This document shows positions 7,062 to 15,992 of a DNA stretch of 64,000 nt, in pieces; positions within the stretch are counted from its first letter, which is position 1, and each line of letters starts with the position of its first letter. The DNA is taken from assembly GCA_016291435.1 (NCBI GenBank), contig JAEEXH010000004.1, forward strand, positions 1-64,000. The letters are read 5' to 3'. Origin of the DNA: Oscillospiraceae bacterium (GTDB lineage: Bacteria > Bacillota > Clostridia > Oscillospirales > Ruminococcaceae). The translations under genes and the position numbers were made by a program. The notes beneath the pieces are model-generated. The model did no database searches. It worked only from the letters and a program-made list of their open reading frames with translations, and had not been told where the DNA came from.

Positions 7062-8269
7062 CCGTATCGCAGCTCAATCGCTATGTCGCATTCCGCCTGC
7101 ATGAAGACACCAATTTGCAGACGGTCTTTGTGCGCGGCGAAATCGCAAATTTCAAGCGCAATTTCAAATCCGGACACTGCTATTTTTCCGTGAAGGACGA
7201 AGACGCATCCGTGCGGGCGGTGATGTTCCGCATGAACGCCGAGCGGCTCCCGTTTGCGCCGAAGGACGGCATGGATGTCCTTCTTCAGGGCAGAGTCACG
7301 CTCTATGAAAAGGGCGGCGACTATCAGATCCAGGTGCTCGATCTCCAGCCGGACGGCGTCGGCGCACAGGCACTCGCCTTGCAGCAGCGCCGCGAAAAGC
7401 TCGCAAAGCTCGGCTTTTTCGATCCCGCACACAAGCGGCAGCTCCCGAAGCTCCCGCAGAAAATCGGCATCGTCACATCGCGGAGCGGTGCGGCGCTGCA
7501 CGATATGCTGCAAATTCTGGAGCGGCGGTATCCGCTGGCAAAGGTGTGCATCTACCCGGCGATCGTGCAGGGCGATGCAGCCCCCGCATCCATCGCCGAA
7601 GCGCTCCGCACAGCCGGTGCCGACCGATGCGACATTATCCTCATGGGACGCGGCGGCGGCTCGAATGAGGATCTCTCGGCGTTCCAGTCCGAGGCGGTCG
7701 CGGAAGCCGTGTTTCATGCGCCTGTGCCGGTCATCAGCGCCGTCGGGCATGAGACCGATCACTGCATCGCGGACGAGGTCGCCGATCTGCGCGCCCCGAC
7801 GCCCTCTGCTGCGGCAGAGCTTGCTGTTCCCGACAGAGCATCGCTCCTTGCCATGCTCGCGGATTACCGCAGCCGGCTTGACAGCGCGGTCACATCGCAG
7901 CTCACGAAAAAGCAGCAGACCCTCGATGCACTCCTGCACCGCCTGGAACGGCAGTCCCCTGCCCAGCGCGTGCAGCTCAGCGAGGAGAAGCTCGCGGCAC
8001 TCACGGCGCGTCTGACACATGCCGCGGAGAATACCCTGCGCCGCGCAGAGCAGCAGTGGCAGCTCGCGGCAGGCAGACTCGAAGCCGTGAGCCCCGTTGC
8101 GATCTTACAGCGCGGCTATGCACTCGCGTACCGCGGCGATACGCTTGTGCGGCAGGCAGAGAGCCTGCACCCGGGCGACACGCTGAATATCCGCTTCTCA
8201 GAGGGCAGCATCACTGCGACCGTCAATGATGTGACGCCCGATCACGGAGGTGACACAGATGAAATTTGA
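7049..8269 (+). CDS. xseA: exodeoxyribonuclease VII large subunit
   Basis: This is the large subunit of the ssDNA-specific exonuclease VII. Residues 1-100 form the OB-fold that begins TVSQLNRYV and includes VRGEIANFKRN and GHCYFSVKD. The catalytic domain follows, with KIGIVTSRSGAALHD, MGRGGGSNEDLSAF and SAVGHETDHCIADEVADLRAPTPS, all hallmarks of XseA. A helical coiled-coil region (about 260-350) and a C-terminal tail with LQRGYALAY complete it. The 406-residue length is normal. It overlaps the upstream gene by 13 nt and xseB by 11 nt. Confidence 0.96.
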   Translation: MAILTVSQLNRYVAFRLHEDTNLQTVFVRGEIANFKRNFKSGHCYFSVKDEDASVRAVMFRMNAERLPFAPKDGMDVLLQGRVTLYEKGGDYQIQVLDLQPDGVGAQALALQQRREKLAKLGFFDPAHKRQLPKLPQKIGIVTSRSGAALHDMLQILERRYPLAKVCIYPAIVQGDAAPASIAEALRTAGADRCDIILMGRGGGSNEDLSAFQSEAVAEAVFHAPVPVISAVGHETDHCIADEVADLRAPTPSAAAELAVPDRASLLAMLADYRSRLDSAVTSQLTKKQQTLDALLHRLERQSPAQRVQLSEEKLAALTARLTHAAENTLRRAEQQWQLAAGRLEAVSPVAILQRGYALAYRGDTLVRQAESLHPGDTLNIRFSEGSITATVNDVTPDHGGDTDEI

Positions 8270-8456
8270 AGACGGCATGCAGCAGCTTGCGGAGATCACC
8301 GCGAAGCTGGAGGCAGGCGGGCTGCCCCTTGAGGAAGCCGTGACGCTCTACGGACAGGGCGCTCTGCTCGCGGAAGCCTGCAAAAAGGAGCTTGAGAAGG
8401 CAAAGCTCACCGTAACGGAATATGGGCAGAAGCCTGCGGAATCTTCCGCAGAGTGA
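8259..8456 (+). CDS. xseB: exodeoxyribonuclease VII small subunit
   Basis: This 65-residue helical hairpin protein contains the family pattern FEDGMQQLAEITAKLEAGGLPLEEAV and LYGQGALLAEACKKEL. It forms the multi-copy small subunit of exonuclease VII together with XseA. The start is the ATG at 8259, which has GGAGG at 8246-8250; a GTG at 8250 lies inside that site. The family normally has ispA directly downstream, but here a 99-nt gap leads to dxs. Confidence 0.93.
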   Translation: MKFEDGMQQLAEITAKLEAGGLPLEEAVTLYGQGALLAEACKKELEKAKLTVTEYGQKPAESSAE

Positions 8457-8555
8457 TCCCGCTGACAGCCGGCCGGGTTCTCCCGGCTGAGTATATGATA
8501 AGTGACATGCCGCGGCAGGCGCACAGATCTCCCCGCTGCGGCAGCGGAGATACAA

Positions 8556-10475
8556 ATGAGTATAGAACGTGAAATCAGCGTACATAAGATTTATAAGCTG
8601 CGGGAACTGAAACTTCCCGAGCAGCTTCATGATCTCTCCTATGCACAGTGCATCGAGCTCTGTGCGGAGATCCGTGCGCGTCTCATCGGTACCGTGCTCA
8701 GGACAGGCGGACATCTGTCCTCCAATCTCGGCGTTGTCGAGCTGACACTGGCACTGCACCGTAATTTTCATTCACCGCAGGACCGCATCGTCTGGGATGT
8801 CGGTCATCAGGCATATGTGCACAAGCTCCTGACAGGCAGAGCGGATGAATTCGGCTCCCTGCGGCAGGAGAACGGTCTTTCCGGATTCCCGAAGCCCGCG
8901 GAATCCCCGCACGACACCTTCATCACAGGGCACAGCAGCACCGCCGTTTCTGCCGCGTTCGGCATGGCGGAGGCGATGCGCATGGACGGCGACAGCACGC
9001 ATTATGCCGTGGCAGTCGTCGGCGACGGCTCCATGACCGGCGGCATGTTCTACGAAGGCGTCAACAACGCGGGCAAATCCCGCTCGAATATCATTGTCAT
9101 TCTGAACGACAACAACTGCGCCATCTCAAAAAATGTCGGCGCGATTGCAAAATATCTGACGAAGATCCGCAACAGCGAAAGCTATGTCCGCACAAAATGG
9201 CGCGTGGAAAAGGTCGTCGGCAAAACGCCGGTGATCGGCAGTGCGCTCGTGCAGAAGCTCAAGGCGTCGAAGGACAAGTTCCGCCGCGGCATCGTGGAGA
9301 CAACCATTTTCGATGACCTCGGATTTGTCTACCTCGGGCCGGTGGACGGGCATGACATTGCCGCGCTCGATGAGGTGCTGACAGTCGCAAAAAGCTACCG
9401 CAGACCCGTGCTCGTGCATGTGCGCACGATCAAGGGCAAGGGCTATGAGCCCGCAGAGAAAAATCCCGGAGAATATCACGGTGTGCCGAAGGCAAGCGCC
9501 ACGGTGGAGGGCGTCGATCAGATCGAGCTCGCATCGAATAACCCGGAGGTCTCGGTCGATGAATGCTACTCGACCGTCTTCGGCAAAGCGCTCACGGAAT
9601 ACGCCAGACAGGACACTGCGGTCTGTGCGGTCACTGCCGCGATGAAATACGGCACAGGCCTGCAATTCTTTGCACAGGAATTCCCGCAGCGGTTCTATGA
9701 TGTCGGCATCGCAGAGCAGCATGCGGCGACCTTCTGCGCGGGTCTTGCCTCGATGCGGAAGCTGCCGGTTTTTGCAGTGTATTCGACATTTTCGCAGCGT
9801 GCATTTGATCAGCTTATTCATGATGCGGCGATTGCAAAGTATCATCTGGTGCTCGGGATCGACCGCGCGGGCATTGTCGGCGAGGACGGCGAAACACATC
9901 AGGGCATCTTCGATGTGCCGATGCTGAGCGCGATCCCCGGCACGGAGATCTACTCCCCCGCAGGCTACAAGGAGCTGGAGCAGTGTCTGCACCGTGCGCT
10001 CTATGATCACAGCGGACTCGTCGCCGTGCGCTATCCGCGCGGCAAGGAGCCCGAGCGCTGCGCAGACTTCTGCGAGACGGAATTCACACATGACCGGGGC
10101 TGTGCGCTTCTGCTCATCACCTACGGGCGGCTCTCCGCAGATGTTCAGGCAGCAGCCGAAAAGCTCCGCGCAGAGGGCATCTCCTGCGGCGTGCTGCGGC
10201 TCGTGCATATCTACCCGATCCCGGAGGCGGCGCTTGATGCCGTGATGCAGTATCCGAACGCTGTCTTCTTCGAGGAGGGCAGCACGGAGGGCGGCATCGG
10301 CGAAAAGCTGGCAGCGCAGCTCCTGACACGCGGCTGGAAGGGCAATTACCGCCTTTCCGGCATCCACGGATTTGTCCCGCCGGCATCGGTGCCGCGATGT
10401 CTCTCGCAGCTCGGGCTCGATGCAGACGGCATGTATCAGAGCGCAAAGGCGCTCCTCTCGGATGGAACGGCTTGA
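8556..10475 (+). CDS. dxs: 1-deoxy-D-xylulose-5-phosphate synthase
   Basis: Dxs condenses pyruvate and glyceraldehyde 3-phosphate, the first step of the MEP isoprenoid pathway, using thiamine diphosphate. The 639-residue protein has the N-terminal thiamine-binding motif GDGSMTGGMFYEG...N with VILNDNN. It also has DVGHQAYVHKLLTGR and the GHSSTAVSAA segment, and the transketolase pyrimidine domain with GIAEQHAATFCAGLA and VYSTFSQRAFDQ. A transketolase C domain with RYPRG and EEGSTEGGIG closes it. The ATG at 8556 follows CGGAGA. The gap upstream can form hairpins but has no T-run. Confidence 0.96.
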   Translation: MSIEREISVHKIYKLRELKLPEQLHDLSYAQCIELCAEIRARLIGTVLRTGGHLSSNLGVVELTLALHRNFHSPQDRIVWDVGHQAYVHKLLTGRADEFGSLRQENGLSGFPKPAESPHDTFITGHSSTAVSAAFGMAEAMRMDGDSTHYAVAVVGDGSMTGGMFYEGVNNAGKSRSNIIVILNDNNCAISKNVGAIAKYLTKIRNSESYVRTKWRVEKVVGKTPVIGSALVQKLKASKDKFRRGIVETTIFDDLGFVYLGPVDGHDIAALDEVLTVAKSYRRPVLVHVRTIKGKGYEPAEKNPGEYHGVPKASATVEGVDQIELASNNPEVSVDECYSTVFGKALTEYARQDTAVCAVTAAMKYGTGLQFFAQEFPQRFYDVGIAEQHAATFCAGLASMRKLPVFAVYSTFSQRAFDQLIHDAAIAKYHLVLGIDRAGIVGEDGETHQGIFDVPMLSAIPGTEIYSPAGYKELEQCLHRALYDHSGLVAVRYPRGKEPERCADFCETEFTHDRGCALLLITYGRLSADVQAAAEKLRAEGISCGVLRLVHIYPIPEAALDAVMQYPNAVFFEEGSTEGGIGEKLAAQLLTRGWKGNYRLSGIHGFVPPASVPRCLSQLGLDADGMYQSAKALLSDGTA

Positions 10476-11190
10476 CACGGCGCTTGTGGCACGCGGGCTT
10501 TCAAGCTCCCGCACACGCGCACAGGCGTCTATCGAAGAAGGCAATGTCACCGTGAACGGCGCGGTCTGCCTGAAGGCATCGCAGAAGGTCGCGGAGAGCG
10601 ATGTGCTCCGTGTGACCGAGCCGCTGCCCTATGTCGGGCGCGGCGGCTATAAGCTGCGGTTTGCACTCGCGGAATTCGGGCTCAGAGTCGAAGGGCTCCG
10701 CTGTCTCGACATCGGCGCTTCGACCGGCGGCTTCACGGACTGCATGCTGCAAAACGGCGCGGCATCCGTGCTCGCAGTCGATGTCGGGCATGACCAGATG
10801 GCGCCGGAGCTCCGTGCAGACAGCCGCGTGACCGTCTGCGAGGGGACGGATATCCGCACGCTGCCGCCGGATGCACCGGGGCTCCCCGCGGAATTCCTCT
10901 CCTGCGATGTATCCTTTATTTCCCTGAAGCAGATCCTGCCGGTGCTGCCCGGACTGCTCAGCCCTCATGCAAAGGCGGTGCTGCTTGTGAAGCCGCAGTT
11001 TGAGGCGGGGCGTCAGGCGCTCAACAAGCACGGCGTTGTCCGCGACGAAAAGGTGCGCCGTGCAGTTCTGCGCGAGATCCGGGATGCTGCAGCACAGTAC
11101 GGCTTCCTGCCCGTCGGCGAATGCGAATCCCCGATCAAGGGCGGCAGCGGCAACACGGAATATCTGCTCTGTCTGGAGAAGATCACATGA
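10462..11190 (+). CDS. TlyA-family rRNA ribose 2'-O-methyltransferase
   Basis: The product (242 residues) has an N-terminal S4 RNA-binding domain (RLDTALVARGLSSSRTRAQA, residues 2-60). An FtsJ-type SAM methyltransferase domain follows, with CLDIGASTGGFTDC as motif I, AVDVGHDQM, and a catalytic-lysine region VKPQFEAGR. TlyA proteins methylate 16S and/or 23S rRNA; the older annotation is hemolysin. The start overlaps the dxs 3' end by 14 nt. It ends in an ATGA overlap with nadK, matching the clostridial dxs-tlyA-nadK order. Confidence 0.92.
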   Translation: MERLDTALVARGLSSSRTRAQASIEEGNVTVNGAVCLKASQKVAESDVLRVTEPLPYVGRGGYKLRFALAEFGLRVEGLRCLDIGASTGGFTDCMLQNGAASVLAVDVGHDQMAPELRADSRVTVCEGTDIRTLPPDAPGLPAEFLSCDVSFISLKQILPVLPGLLSPHAKAVLLVKPQFEAGRQALNKHGVVRDEKVRRAVLREIRDAAAQYGFLPVGECESPIKGGSGNTEYLLCLEKIT

Positions 11191-12080
11191 AATATGTCAT
11201 TTTTCCGAATCTTTCCAAGAAAGCGGCGCATGATGCCGCATGCACGGTCTGCGCACAGCTTTCGGCATTCGGTGCAGAGATCGTGATGCCGGAGGAGCTG
11301 AAAACGGATTTCGCATCGCTCCACGGAGTGTCGTTTCTCCCCGAAGAGCCGCTGCTCGCAGGTGCCGATTTCGCCGTTGCGATCGGCGGTGACGGCACGA
11401 TCCTGCGCTGCGCCGGGCGGGTGCGCGACCATGCCCTGCTCCACGGCACACAGCCCGCAAAGATCGTCGGCATCAACACCGGCACGCTCGGCTTTCTCGC
11501 AGCGTTTGAGCTCAGTGAGCTGGACCGTCTCGGGCGGCTTCAGTCCGGCGACTACGCCATCAGCAGCCGCATGATGCTCGAAGCCGAAATGACCGGCAGC
11601 GATCATATCTGCTATGCGCTCAACGATATTTATGCCTCGCGCCTGAACGGAAAGATGTGCGATTTCGCCGTGTCGGTTGACGGCAGGCAGATCGGCGTTT
11701 ACCGTGCAGACGGCATCGTCATCTCGACGCCGACAGGCTCCACTGCCTATGCGCTCTCCGCGGGCGGTCCCGTGATGGAGCCGGATCTCCGGCTCATCGA
11801 GATGAATCTCATCTGCCCGCATTCGCTCTTTGCGCGTCCGATGCTTTTTCACCCGCAGCGCCATATCCGCATCACCTACCGCGGCGCCGGACAGGGCGGG
11901 CTCAATGTCCACGCGGACGGCGAGGAAAGCGCCGTGCTCAGCGATCAGGAATCGTTTACCGTCACAGGATCGAAGCTCACGCTCCCGTTTGTAGACTGCA
12001 AGGGCTATGCCTTCTATGACGCGCTGAACGGCAAGCTGATGCAGCCCCTCAAGGGGCTCGGCAGCGTCGGAGGAATCTGA
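11187..12080 (+). CDS. nadK: NAD kinase
   Basis: NadK phosphorylates NAD to NADP. The 297-residue protein has the signature AIGGDGTIL after an N-terminal Rossmann-like strand (YVIFPNLSKK). It also has VGINTGTLGFLA and ALND, and the conserved DGIVISTPTGSTAYALSAGGP block. Start at the ATGA overlap with tlyA is preferred over an in-frame upstream extension inside tlyA. It precedes argR and recN, separated here by two small membrane ORFs. Confidence 0.95.
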   Translation: MKYVIFPNLSKKAAHDAACTVCAQLSAFGAEIVMPEELKTDFASLHGVSFLPEEPLLAGADFAVAIGGDGTILRCAGRVRDHALLHGTQPAKIVGINTGTLGFLAAFELSELDRLGRLQSGDYAISSRMMLEAEMTGSDHICYALNDIYASRLNGKMCDFAVSVDGRQIGVYRADGIVISTPTGSTAYALSAGGPVMEPDLRLIEMNLICPHSLFARPMLFHPQRHIRITYRGAGQGGLNVHADGEESAVLSDQESFTVTGSKLTLPFVDCKGYAFYDALNGKLMQPLKGLGSVGGI

Positions 12081-12081
12081 T

Positions 12082-12456
12082 ATGGTGAAACAGAGTATCC
12101 TTGCTTCGTGCCTGCACCTTCTGATGATCGTGCTCGCGTTTTTCATGATGGAACGCGAGAGCGATGTGTATGTGTTCATCGGGCTCGCAGTCTGGGGCAT
12201 CTATTTCATCGCGTTCTGCATCATGAACCGCAGGCGCTGGATGCCGTGGCTCTCATTTCTGGTATTCACGCTCGGCACAGCGCTGGAGCTTGTGCTGCAA
12301 TGGTTCGGTGTCATCCCCTCGGAGCACAGCGACATTTTCGGCGGCGGCTGGCATCAGGTGTTCTATGTCTTCGGGCTGCTCGCCTTTCATCTTGCGCTCT
12401 TGCTGCTGAATCTGCTGCTCTGGCTCGCACACCGTAAAAAGGAAACGGCAGCATGA
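12082..12456 (+). CDS. small four-helix membrane protein of unknown function
   Basis: This 124-residue, strongly hydrophobic protein has about four predicted membrane helices: SILASCLHLLMIVLAFFMM, VYVFIGLAVWGIYFIAF, WMPWLSFLVFTLGTALEL, and a C-terminal VFGLLAFHLALLLLNLLLWLA. It ends in a charged HRKKE tail. It begins one base after the nadK stop, so it belongs to the same transcript. I do not recognise a named family. It replaces nothing essential in the usual nadK-argR-recN order, so it is probably an accessory insertion. Confidence 0.7.
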   Translation: MVKQSILASCLHLLMIVLAFFMMERESDVYVFIGLAVWGIYFIAFCIMNRRRWMPWLSFLVFTLGTALELVLQWFGVIPSEHSDIFGGGWHQVFYVFGLLAFHLALLLLNLLLWLAHRKKETAA

Positions 12457-12668
12457 AGCAGCGGTGCTTCACAAAAAAGCGTATTCTGCTCTGCCTCGCG
12501 GCGGTGCTGCTGCTTACGGCGGCAGTCGTGCGCTCCAATCTCTCTCCGCGTGAGAGAATCCCCGCAACCGTTGTCGGAATCAAGCTGCTGCAGGAGATGC
12601 AGCAAAGCAGCACGGAAAGGAAGCAAGCCTCATGCCGAACGCAAGACATGACACAATTCTGCGGCTGA
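12453..12668 (+). CDS. possible small single-span membrane protein
   Basis: A 71-codon frame starts at an ATGA overlap with the preceding gene. It encodes a basic N-terminus, one clear hydrophobic helix (ILLCLAAVLLLTAAVV, about residues 11-26) and a polar tail. The last 37 nt overlap argR in another frame, so the tail may not be functionally constrained. The coupled start and membrane segment argue it is translated; the overlap and lack of a family argue for caution. Confidence 0.45.
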   Translation: MKQRCFTKKRILLCLAAVLLLTAAVVRSNLSPRERIPATVVGIKLLQEMQQSSTERKQASCRTQDMTQFCG

Positions 12669-13075
12669 TCGCAGAACATGATGTGACAACACAGGAAATG
12701 CTCTGCGAGCTGCTCCGCGCCGAGGGCTTTTCTGTCACGCAGGCAACGGTTTCGCGTGACATCCGGCAGCTCCGCCTGCACAAGAAGCGCAATGCACGCG
12801 GTGTGAGCTGCTATGCGAAAACAGCCGCGCAGCACGCGGCGCCGGGCAATCTGCTGGAAAGCGCCGTCCTGCGCATCGACTACGCGATGAACACCGTCGT
12901 CGTCACATGCCACCCGGGCTCTGCACAGGCGGCATGCGCCGTGCTCGACCGGCTCTCGCTGGAGTCCGTCGTCGGCACAATCGCAGGCGACGATACGATA
13001 TTTATGCTCACGCGCTCCGAGCAAAGCGCCGTGCAGCTTGTCAATCTGCTCGAAACCCAGATCTGGGGGTCATGA
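12632..13075 (+). CDS. argR: arginine repressor / ArgR-family regulator
   Basis: The protein (147 residues) has the ArgR winged-helix N-terminus (ILRLIAEHDVTTQEMLCELLRAEGF, VTQATVSRDIRQLRL). Its C-terminal oligomerisation/arginine-binding domain contains NTVVVTCHPGSAQAACAVLD and a GTIAGDDTIF motif. In the family the GDDT aspartates contact L-arginine, so that function is inferred. GGAAAGGAAG lies upstream of the ATG. It overlaps recN by ATGA, the standard argR-recN arrangement in Firmicutes. Confidence 0.93.
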   Translation: MPNARHDTILRLIAEHDVTTQEMLCELLRAEGFSVTQATVSRDIRQLRLHKKRNARGVSCYAKTAAQHAAPGNLLESAVLRIDYAMNTVVVTCHPGSAQAACAVLDRLSLESVVGTIAGDDTIFMLTRSEQSAVQLVNLLETQIWGS

Positions 13076-14733
13076 TGTTAAGGGAACTTTCAATCGAAAA
13101 TCTTGCCGTGATCCGGTCGGCGGTCATCCCGCTGGAGCACGGCTTCAATGCGTTTACCGGCGAGACAGGCGCCGGTAAATCCATTCTGATTCACGGCATT
13201 CAGGCAGTGCTCGGTCAGCGCACCAGCCGTGACCTTGTGCGCACCGGCTGCAAGAAAGCGAGCATCACGGCAGTGTTCTCGCCGCTCTCAGAGGAGACAC
13301 GCGCCGTGCTCACGGAATACGGCTTTGACAGCGGGGACGACGAGCTGCTGCTCACCCGCGAGATCTCCGCAGACGGCGGCAGCGTCGGCAGAGTGAACGG
13401 CAGATCTGCGCCGGCAGCGCTGCTCCGTGCGCTCGGCGACACGCTGGTCAACATTCACGGACAGCACGACAATCAGATCCTGCTGCGCCCCGAGCGCCAT
13501 CTCGATGTGCTCGATCAGTTCGGCGGAGACAACACCCTCCGCGACGCCTACACCGCGGAGTTTCAGGCATTACAGACCTGTGCACGGAAGCTCGCCGCCA
13601 TGCAGAAGGCAGAGCAGGAGAAGGTTGCGCGGCTCAGGGAGCTCCGCAGCATCATCGAGGAGATCGGTGAGCTTGATCCGCAGCCGCAGGAGGATACCCT
13701 GCTCGACGAGCAGTTTCAGGCGGCGACCAGAGCGGAGGAATCGGCAGGCCTTGCGGAGGCCGTCTCACAGATGCTGGTCGCAGGCGACGAGAACATCTCG
13801 GATGCGCTCGCTGCGGCATGCGTCGCACTTGATAAGCTCGCGGGCGCCGAGCCCGATGCCGCACCGCTTTCGGACCGTCTCCGTGCGCTGAACATCGAGC
13901 TCAGAGACATCGCCGACGAGGTCTCTGCCTATACCGGCGGACAGCTCTCGCAGGCGGAATTTGAAAAGCTCAACGCCCGCAGAAATGCCGTCAACACGGC
14001 TGCAATCCGCTATCACACCGATGCGGACGGGCTGCGGGAGATCTATGACGATGCCGTGCGCGAGGTCTCTGCGATCGAAAGCGACGCAGACCTGCTCCGG
14101 CAGCTCACCGCTGAGCGCAAGGAGCGTCTGCATAAGGTCACGGAGGCGGCAAAGGCGCTCTCCGCCTACCGGCAGAAGCTCGCGGAGGAATTCTCCCGCA
14201 GAGTCGGCGAGGAGCTGAGCTTCCTCAATATGCCGCGTGTGCAGCTCTCCGTCGCGATGACGCAGGGCAAGCTCACACCGCTCGGCATGGACCGCGCAGA
14301 ATTCCTGATCTCCGCAAATCCCGGCGAGCCGCCGAAGCCCATCGCACAGATCGCCTCGGGCGGCGAGCTCTCCCGCATGATGCTTGCGCTGAAGGCAGTG
14401 CTTGCCGAGCGCGACAGCATCCCGACGCTTATTTTCGATGAAATCGACACCGGCGTCAGCGGCAAGGCAGCGCAGAAGATCGGAAAAAAGCTCCGCGAGC
14501 TCTCCGCGCATCATCAGGTCATCTGTGTGACGCATCTCGCGCAGCTTGCGACACAGGCAAATCATCATCTGCTGATCGAAAAGCACAGCACAGAGGACAG
14601 CACCAGCACCGATGTGACCGTGCTCGACCGCGAACACCGCATCTCCGAGATCGCACGCATCATGGGCGGCGAGGAGGAGTCTGAGCTGCTCCGCAAAACG
14701 GCAGAGGAAGCGCTCAGCGCTGCGGGCAACTGA
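13072..14733 (+). CDS. recN: DNA repair protein RecN
   Basis: RecN is an SMC-like ATPase acting early in double-strand break repair. The 553-residue product has an N-terminal head with LRELSIENLAVI and Walker A GETGAGKSIL. Long helical coiled-coil arms span about residues 150-370. The C-terminal head has the ABC signature SGGELSRMM, Walker B LIFDEIDTGVSG, and VTHLAQLA. The start at the ATGA overlap with argR is chosen; another ATG lies one codon downstream. A hairpin that may terminate the transcript follows at 14752. Confidence 0.96.
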   Translation: MMLRELSIENLAVIRSAVIPLEHGFNAFTGETGAGKSILIHGIQAVLGQRTSRDLVRTGCKKASITAVFSPLSEETRAVLTEYGFDSGDDELLLTREISADGGSVGRVNGRSAPAALLRALGDTLVNIHGQHDNQILLRPERHLDVLDQFGGDNTLRDAYTAEFQALQTCARKLAAMQKAEQEKVARLRELRSIIEEIGELDPQPQEDTLLDEQFQAATRAEESAGLAEAVSQMLVAGDENISDALAAACVALDKLAGAEPDAAPLSDRLRALNIELRDIADEVSAYTGGQLSQAEFEKLNARRNAVNTAAIRYHTDADGLREIYDDAVREVSAIESDADLLRQLTAERKERLHKVTEAAKALSAYRQKLAEEFSRRVGEELSFLNMPRVQLSVAMTQGKLTPLGMDRAEFLISANPGEPPKPIAQIASGGELSRMMLALKAVLAERDSIPTLIFDEIDTGVSGKAAQKIGKKLRELSAHHQVICVTHLAQLATQANHHLLIEKHSTEDSTSTDVTVLDREHRISEIARIMGGEEESELLRKTAEEALSAAGN

Positions 14734-14751
14734 AAACTCAGGCGAAAAAAG

Positions 14752-14799
14752 TGGGGCGTTTCGGCATGTTTGATGCTGAAATGTCCCCTTTCTGCATAT
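14752..14799 (+). terminator. probable terminator after recN
   Basis: GGGGCGTTTCGGCA and TGCTGAAATGTCCCC form an imperfect 14-bp stem around a short loop, followed by a brief T/C tract. The stem includes G-T pairs and the T-run is weak, so efficiency is uncertain. Confidence 0.55.
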
Positions 14800-14843
14800 C
14801 ATGCAGCGAGCCCTGTGCCGGCGTCACTTTCCGTTTTCAGCCA

Positions 14844-14872
14844 TTGCTTTTTTTTAGAATATGTGCTATAAT
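14844..14872 (+). promoter_or_regulatory. sigma-A promoter for the zinc-ribbon/TPM gene pair
   Basis: TTGCTT (14844-14849) and TATAAT (14867-14872) have a 17-nt spacer that is unusually T-rich. The gene start lies about 50 nt downstream behind GAAAGGGGGAG. Confidence 0.75.
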
Positions 14873-14924
14873 GTTTTTGTATGCTGTTCTGCATCATCCG
14901 ACCCGATGAAAGGGGGAGACAATC

Positions 14925-15992
14925 ATGGAATCACTTGCTTATAAATGCCCGAATTGCAGCGCGGATCTGAAATTCGACGCTGCAACACAGACCTTCACCT
15001 GCGATTTCTGCTCCAGCAGCTTCACGAAAGCCGAGATGGACGAAATCGCCGCGAAGCAGGAAGAGCTTGCCGCTGCGGAACGCCCTGAGGAGGAGATCCG
15101 CACAGACGAGGAATTCGCCGAGCACACCTCGGTCTACTCCTGCGACAGCTGCGGCGCGACCATCATGGCGGACGACACCACTGCCGCCACATTCTGCTAT
15201 TACTGCCACAATCCCGTCATCCTGCGCGGAAGGGTCTCCGGCGATTACCGCCCATCCTATGTGCTGCCCTTCCAGATCGACCGCGAACAGGCGATCGGAC
15301 ATTTTCAGGATTGGTGCAAGCGGCATAAGTTTCTGCCGAGCGACTTTCTCTCTGCCGCGCAGCAGGAGAAGATCACCGGGCTCTATGTGCCGTTCTGGGT
15401 CACTGACTGCGACCTCAACGCGGAGATGGACGCCCTCGGCAAAAAGGTGCGCTCCTGGACCTCCGGCGACTATCACTACACCGAAACACGCGAATATGCG
15501 CTGACCAGAAAGGCAAAGGTCGTCCTGCGCGGGCTCCCCGCAGACGGCGCCAGCCACATCGACGATGAGCTCATGGAGGCGGTCGAGCCCTTCGACTACC
15601 GGCAGGTGCAGCCCTTCGCGATGCAGTATTTAAGCGGCTTCCTCGCAGAGCGCTATGACATGAACATGGCGGCGATGTTCCCGCGCATCCAGAAGCGTGC
15701 GGTGCAGGCGAGCGACCAGCTTCTGCGCTCCTCGATGAAGAATTACACCACTGTCTCGGTCACGCGCTCCGATATCAAGGTGATGAGCACGAACTGGGAA
15801 TACATGCTGCTCCCTGTGTGGTTCATGACATACAAATACCGCGACAAGGTCTATGAATTTGCGCTCAACGGGCAGACGGCGAAATTCGTCGGCGAACCGC
15901 CTGTCAGCAGAGGAAAGCTTGCGGCATTCGCAGCGGTGCTCGGCGTGCTCGCAGCCGTAATCACGCTTGTTGTGGGGGTGATGATGAAATGA
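14925..15992 (+). CDS. double zinc-ribbon protein with one C-terminal membrane helix
   Basis: The 355-residue protein opens with a TFIIB-like ribbon (CPNC at residues 9-12, CDFC about 17 residues on). An acidic helix follows, then a second ribbon (CDSC ... CYYCHNP). The middle holds a conserved-looking WVTDCDL and YTETREYAL region. The only clear membrane helix is at the C-terminus (LAAFAAVLGVLAAVITLVVGVMM), so most of the protein should face the cytoplasm. It is coupled by ATGA to a TPM-domain protein. The family is widespread in clostridia without a defined function; a role in membrane protein handling is only a guess. Confidence 0.75.
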   Translation: MESLAYKCPNCSADLKFDAATQTFTCDFCSSSFTKAEMDEIAAKQEELAAAERPEEEIRTDEEFAEHTSVYSCDSCGATIMADDTTAATFCYYCHNPVILRGRVSGDYRPSYVLPFQIDREQAIGHFQDWCKRHKFLPSDFLSAAQQEKITGLYVPFWVTDCDLNAEMDALGKKVRSWTSGDYHYTETREYALTRKAKVVLRGLPADGASHIDDELMEAVEPFDYRQVQPFAMQYLSGFLAERYDMNMAAMFPRIQKRAVQASDQLLRSSMKNYTTVSVTRSDIKVMSTNWEYMLLPVWFMTYKYRDKVYEFALNGQTAKFVGEPPVSRGKLAAFAAVLGVLAAVITLVVGVMMK

